This document shows positions 8,451-12,379 of a DNA stretch of 12,379 nucleotides, piece after piece. Position 1 is the stretch's first letter. Every line of letters begins with the position of its first letter. The stretch lies in NCBI GenBank assembly GCA_003024985.2, contig PXIH01S0016697.1. One strand, given 5' to 3'. The notes under the pieces are model-generated. The model saw only the letters and a list, made by a program, of their open reading frames with translations. It did no database searches and was not told the origin of the DNA. Source of the stretch: Euperipatoides rowelli. Lineage: Eukaryota; Onychophora; Udeonychophora; Euonychophora; Peripatopsidae. The translations under genes and the position numbers were made by a program.

Positions 8451-8601
8451 GGTAAAATGCTATTCTAAATTTGTTGAAAATAATTGGATCCTGACAAGTT
8501 TTTTATTTAATAAAGGTTTACTAAATAAAAAAACTTGTCGGGATCCAATTATTGTATTGCAACAACAATGGTTTTACTCATCATCTAATAGCAATTTTAC
8601 C
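8451..8601. repeat. Long foldback (inverted repeat)
   Basis: The inner arms 8479-8509 and 8522-8553 are complementary over 31-32 bases, with one mismatch and one extra A, around a 12-base loop. The mismatch is a G-U pair in RNA of the plus strand, so a plus-strand transcript would pair throughout the inner stem. Outside this, GGTAAAAT-GCTATT on the left (8451-8464) matches the complement of the right arm near 8587-8601, which carries about 20 extra bases, plus TTGTTG on both sides. It could be a foldback transposon, a MITE or a small-RNA precursor; the sequence does not decide. Confidence 0.75.
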
Positions 8602-9174
8602 CATAATTCATTAAAATATACCCACAATGCATTTCATCATAACAGGGCCTATGATGTTCGTCACAGAAATTGCCAAACATTTCCGAAGTTTCTTGAAAGA
8701 GTTTGTGTTCCTGATGAAGAGGAGTGTGGCTCATTTACATATTTAACAATTTGATATTATTTGTGAATATTCCCAAAGGTGGGTGTGTCACTGTTCATCG
8801 ATTTCAATATGGCTACCATAAATCCAAGATGATGTTCAAATTTTGTTTACAAAGTGCTCCAACTTAGGAGGCATGATTTTACATCACTTGAGCCTAATAT
8901 AATCTGGATGTGACATCATCTTGATGCGAAGAAGATGTGCCAAATACTTTGAATTTTTTGAATTTTCAATTTTTACTATTTTTTTTCTGACCTGTAAAAC
9001 TCAAATATGACATCACAAAGGCCTGTGCTTTGGTAACTCAGTAGAATGCCTCTGTGACATTGTGAATATCAATTTGGAAGTGGATGTGATGTTGTTTAGA
9101 TGAGCAGTTTAATGCACAAAAAAAACTTGTAATTTTTTTTTTCCATGATGTTTGTTGATCTGTAAAATCTCTTA
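8602..9174. other. Non-genic stretch downstream of the foldback
   Basis: No recognisable protein. TGACATCA-like words recur (about 8910-8917 and 9009-9016), and A/T runs lie at about 8978-8988 and 9119-9142. The retrotransposon endonuclease remnant to the right, read on the minus strand, loses similarity here; no reverse transcriptase motif follows it. Confidence 0.4.
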
Positions 9175-9640
9175 CTTGTCGCACTTTAGCATTCCAATCA
9201 TCCATTATAATAATCACTTCTTTAAATTTCTTCTTTTGTAACAGATCTTCTAGAAAATTATAGAATTGTTCAATTTCATCTTCATTAATCTCTCTCGTGT
9301 TGGGGCATAGACCTGTACCATTAGTAGATTTATTTGCTTCTCTTCAACTCTTATTACAATTATTCTTTCAAAAAATTTCCATACATCCCTCACTTGTCTT
9401 GCTATATCCTCTTTCATTCTGAATCCTATTCTTCTTCTTTTCTTTCCTCCTTTGCTGTGATTACTCTAAAGTTCTCTCCTCTAATGGTAGAGAGATTTTG
9501 TTGCTAGAACGTTTCGGATATTTCCAATATCTTAATTTCCATTGCATCATTTAATTAAATACCTGCTCTTTTAAGACCTCATATTTCATTTTCAAGTCCT
9601 CCAACCTCTATTCCTCTTCTAATTACTATTAATCTCTTAT
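9175..9640 (-). pseudogene. RTE/CR1-type retrotransposon endonuclease remnant
   Basis: Non-LTR retrotransposons encode an AP-type endonuclease that nicks the target DNA. On the minus strand, in order: LEISETF near 9507-9530, NFRVITAKEE near 9444-9473, IGFRMKEDIARQVRDVW from 9429 down, then VQVYAPTRE near 9290-9315. After a one-base shift come EEVI-like sequence and VIIIMDDWNAKV (about 9182-9216), where the family usually has GDWNAKVG. The VYAPT and DWNAKV motifs are those of the RTE-type endonuclease also found in animal CFDP2-like proteins. At least two frameshifts and several stops break it, and one Gly is replaced by Asp. It ends near 9175 before the rest of the endonuclease, and no reverse transcriptase follows. 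Confidence 0.75.
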
Positions 9641-10202
9641 TGCTATGTACTTCACTGTTGATGGTTCACAGGGTAACTAATTTGACATGTCCAACCTTAA
9701 GGGATAGTGAATTACATTGATTGACAGTCTGATTCATGGCAGTTTTTCCAATTTACACGTCTAGCTCACAGGATACTGGATTGTGCTGGCAGATCGCATG
9801 GCAAATTCAAACGGTCTTATATTGCACAAGAGCCCCAAAAACCAGGTTCAGGATATGTAATCAGTTTTTTTTTATCTCCTAGTTAAATTGCCTTACTGAG
9901 CTGAATACTCCCATCTGCCCCAATGATTGTCCGATTATGTTTATTCATTACTCACAGCTATCCATTACAGCGTGTCTTTGATGGGAATTCCATTATCCGC
10001 AGACTGTGGACCCACCTGATTGCATTCAGCTCTGCACTTAGGAAAATCCCAATCCGAGAAACAGTAATATATAACATATATATTTATTTTCATTTTTTAA
10101 AATATATTTTTCTGAAATAAAACAAATATTCTTGAATGCTTTTTCTATTCAAATATGACTTGAAAAATGAATATTCAGGTATTGAATATTCATCCTGTTC
10201 CT
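9641..10202. other. Unassigned stretch of balanced composition
   Basis: About 9740-10060 is less AT-rich than its surroundings and lies on the 5' side of the endonuclease remnant in that element's direction. Short open pieces occur in several frames, each broken by stops, and none matches a family I know. It may be the 5' part of the same retrotransposon or an older, unrelated repeat. Confidence 0.35.
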
Positions 10203-11303
10203 ACCCCTAGTTGTTGTAGTAGTTTTGGTAATGGTAATAGTTATGTTAGAGGTAGTAGCTGTGTTAGCAATAGTAATTTTGTTAACAGTATTAGGCTAAT
10301 GGTTGTAACATTAGTTGTGATCATAGCGGTAGTATATGCTGTATTAATTGTAAGCATAACCGCAGCAGTAGTGTAGCACTAACATACAATAGCAATAGTA
10401 GTTGTATCAGTATATATGTTAGTAGAAATAGTTGTGATTATGGTAGCTGTGTATGTGGTGGTAGTAGCAGTAATGGTAATAGCTGTAATGATAATAGTTG
10501 TGGTAGTCACAGTAGTGCAGATATCATTAGTAGTTGTAGTAGGAGGAGGAGATTTGTATCAACAGCACAAGTTGTATATTGTTGGTGGTGAGAAAAGTTG
10601 TAGTTTTGATCATGTCAATAGTTGTGAAGTATTTGTAGGGGTAGTAGTCAAGGGTGTCCACAGAAACAAATTCATGGCTGGGATTTTTTTTTTTTTTTTG
10701 GTTGTTCAAACATTTTGATATGTTTTTTTTTGTTGTTGTTGTTGTTATTGTACTAATGTTTTGATAACCTTTTTGTTGTCATTGTTGTTGTGCCACATTT
10801 TTTCATAAGCACAACTCAGGTCAAGCTCTTGGTGGAAGTTGTGTTACTGGTAATGTTAATTATGATGGCATTGAGAATAGTTGTGGTAGCAGTAGTTATC
10901 ACAGCTGTATTTATGACAGCTGTAGTTGTGCCAGCAATAGTTGTCATAGTTATAGTATTAGTAATAGTTTCAGTTGCAGTAGTAATAGCAGTGCTGGTAC
11001 ACATAACAATTGTAGTGATGTTGGTAATAGATGTGGTAGTCTAGTTGTAATGTAAGTAGTTGTGATAATGGTCGTCCTTGTATTAACATTACTAGATTAG
11101 GTGGTGATAGTAGTAATGATATTGATAGTAGTAGTTATGGTAGTAGTGATAGTAGTAAGTTGTCTTATCAACAATAGTGGCGGCAGTGGTGTGAGTTCGG
11201 CAGTAGTATTGACAACAGTGTTACTAGCCTTTTTGTGATGATGATAGCAGTTTTAGTAGCTATTACAATAGTTGCAGTAGTAATAGCAGTTATATTATTG
11301 GCT
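10203..11303 (+). repeat. Degenerate GTA/GTT/GTG trinucleotide array
   Basis: About 1.1 kb of imperfect three-base repeats on the plus strand, rich in GTA, GTT, GTG and ATA and poor in C. Blocks lie at about 10203-10545 and 10830-11303, with a poorer middle part. That middle part holds a run of 16 T (10684-10699) and a purer GTT block (about 10730-10747). Period-three structure keeps some frames free of stops, giving Val/Ile/Ala-rich or Thr-rich translations that are not proteins. The array stops at the N at 11304, so its real length is unknown. Confidence 0.85.
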
Positions 11304-11338
11304 NTAAATTTAAACCCAGTTTATTTTGGTTTTAATAN
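11304..11338. other. Two single N flanking a 33-bp stretch
   Basis: N at 11304 and 11338. The first falls exactly where the trinucleotide array ends, suggesting that the assembly failed or was trimmed in the repeat. Confidence 0.6.
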
Positions 11339-12164
11339 TTAGAGCAACTTATTCTTTTTTACTCAACTGAACAATAACCTAGAATTGCCTTGTTAACATC
11401 TATCTACTCATTAATTTACTAATCTTTAAAGACGAAGTATTAAATTCCCTAAAGCCAGATACTGTATTATTATTATTACCTCATTAAGATAAATAATATT
11501 TACATGAACTATTGACTTCCTGTTATTAAGCTTTATGTTTAATTGTGCTAATTAAAATATAATGAAAGCCAAATGACAGTTCTAATTCAAACGTGATGAT
11601 GGAAAATTAATTCAGCTTTGAGAATATTTAAAACTATTTAATAATAAATGATTAGTAAGGTATGTGTTTATGGACATTTACTGTATATGGTTGATTGTCA
11701 TTTCCGATTATAATCAAGTATAACCATCTCTTGATGTTTTTTGTTTTTGTTGTGATGGCGTTTGTATATCCAATCTCAAATTCTCCAGTGTCATTATAAA
11801 TATTCTTAATAGAATAAATTCATTTATTTTTCTTTGACTACCAAGAAAAATAAAAAATAAGTAGGCTAGTTCAGATGCCATGTATTTAATTAATTTCTAG
11901 TATTTTTAAAAATATATATTTATTTATTTATTCTATACATACTTGCTATTATATAATTATACAATACTACATTGTAGAGAGAGAAAACATATTACATAAA
12001 TTGTAATTAAGAAATAAATCTTAGTATGAGTACATTAGGATTCGATCACATCCTTGTTTTGTCTTTATAATTTATTTTTCACCTCAGTGGTACTACTCGG
12101 TTATCCCGAAAGACTATTTTTTTAGGAAATTAATCATAAATGTCTTAATTTTAATACTGTAGAC
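11339..12164. other. AT-rich non-genic stretch
   Basis: No protein-like frame. A short ATT microsatellite lies at about 11466-11476, and TACTGTA occurs at 11460, 11679 and 12155. Confidence 0.5.
11823..11854. repeat. Small AT-rich hairpin
   Basis: TTTATTTTTCTTTG (11823-11836) and CCAAGAAAAATAAA (11841-11854) pair at 13 of 14 positions around a four-base loop. It may be chance in this composition. Confidence 0.5.
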
Positions 12165-12265
12165 TAGGGATGGCAAATAGGTGAAACGGGTTCTGAAGAC
12201 GGCACTTTAGAGATTTTTGGCGGCACGGCAGACGACACCCAACAAAAATTTCAAAGTTTAAAAAT
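12165..12265. mobile_element. Possible hAT-type transposon terminus
   Basis: TAGGGATGGCAAATAGG at 12165-12181 resembles the (C/T)AGGG(A/G)TGGCAAA-like ends common in hAT transposons. From here the sequence turns suddenly GC-richer, with GGCACTTTAGAG and GGCGGCACGG. A matching end, if any, lies beyond the window, so neither the target duplication nor the family can be checked. Confidence 0.3.
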
Positions 12266-12379
12266 CTCCACATCCAAAAAAAAAACCTCATCAAATCTGT
12301 CAAAAGGTAAACAAAACGTCCTTACAACCAAAAAAAAAAAAGCTCATCAAATCTGTCAAAAGGGAAACAAAACGTCCTT
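12266..12379. repeat. 56-bp tandem repeat, running off the window
   Basis: CTCATCAAATCTGTCAAAAG starts at 12287 and again at 12343. The unit continues with AACAAAACGTCCTT and ends, in the first full unit, with ACAACC and an A run. A degenerate start of the same pattern (CATCC plus an A run) begins at about 12266. The second unit is cut at 12379, so the copy number is unknown. Confidence 0.85.

Noticed and set aside
8362-8754. 130-codon open frame on the plus strand, the longest in the window
   Set aside because: It runs through both arms of the foldback at 8451-8601, has Asn/Ser/Lys/Tyr-rich composition and matches no family I know. One such frame in 12 kb of AT-rich DNA is only mildly unlikely by chance. 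A transcript or a homologue would change this.
10416-11044. Val/Ile/Met/Ala-rich frames that look like membrane segments, and Thr-rich frames on the other strand
   Set aside because: They are translations of a trinucleotide array; period-three repeats suppress stops in some frames and give false hydrophobic segments.
12032-12056. GGATTCGATCACATCC, resembling a tRNA B box
   Set aside because: No A box at the right distance and no cloverleaf; AT-rich flanks do not pair as an acceptor stem.

Overview
The window is about two-thirds A+T by eye. It has no operons, no ribosome-binding sites and no long intact reading frames. It is full of A and T runs, microsatellites and decayed transposon pieces, and has four single-N positions (4251, 5108, 11304, 11338). 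This is intergenic or intronic DNA of a eukaryote, most likely an invertebrate animal. The mariner-type and RTE-type remnants and the METTL24-like fragment fit arthropods or another invertebrate, but the sequence does not fix the phylum.

Left part (1-4250): mostly plain AT-rich DNA. It holds a MITE-like element (1189-1440), a small hairpin-bearing minisatellite (2311-2407) and a 196-bp segment (3210-3405) that recurs without any difference at 4252-4447, directly after the N at 4251. That arrangement suggests two contigs, or two haplotypes, joined without merging their overlap.

Centre (4344-5804): a decayed IS630/Tc1/mariner-superfamily element with 22-bp inverted ends and TA on both sides. 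Its transposase has lost the N-terminal half and the first catalytic Asp, and is broken by stops and frameshifts. Its last 44 codons, plus the stop and about 23 bp of 3' flank, have been amplified head to tail into about six units of about 160 bp. A satellite-like array has thus grown inside the transposon from its own 3' end, and it shows an alternating two-type structure.

Right-centre (5807-9700): a CTCF-like motif; a second MITE-like element (6687-6953) that shares a 36-bp core with the one at 1189-1440 but has different ends; a minus-strand fragment encoding the C-terminal part of a METTL24-like methyltransferase, with one frameshift (7808-8196); a long foldback (8451-8601); and a minus-strand remnant of an RTE/CR1-type retrotransposon endonuclease (about 9175-9640).

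Right end (9700-12379): an unassigned stretch of more balanced composition, a degenerate GTA/GTT/GTG trinucleotide array of about 1.1 kb that stops at the N at 11304, AT-rich DNA, and at the edge a possible hAT-type transposon terminus followed by 56-bp tandem repeats that run off the window.

I see no intact protein-coding gene, tRNA, rRNA or CRISPR array. The only trace of a host gene is the METTL24-like fragment. The most unusual structure is the transposon-born tandem array.
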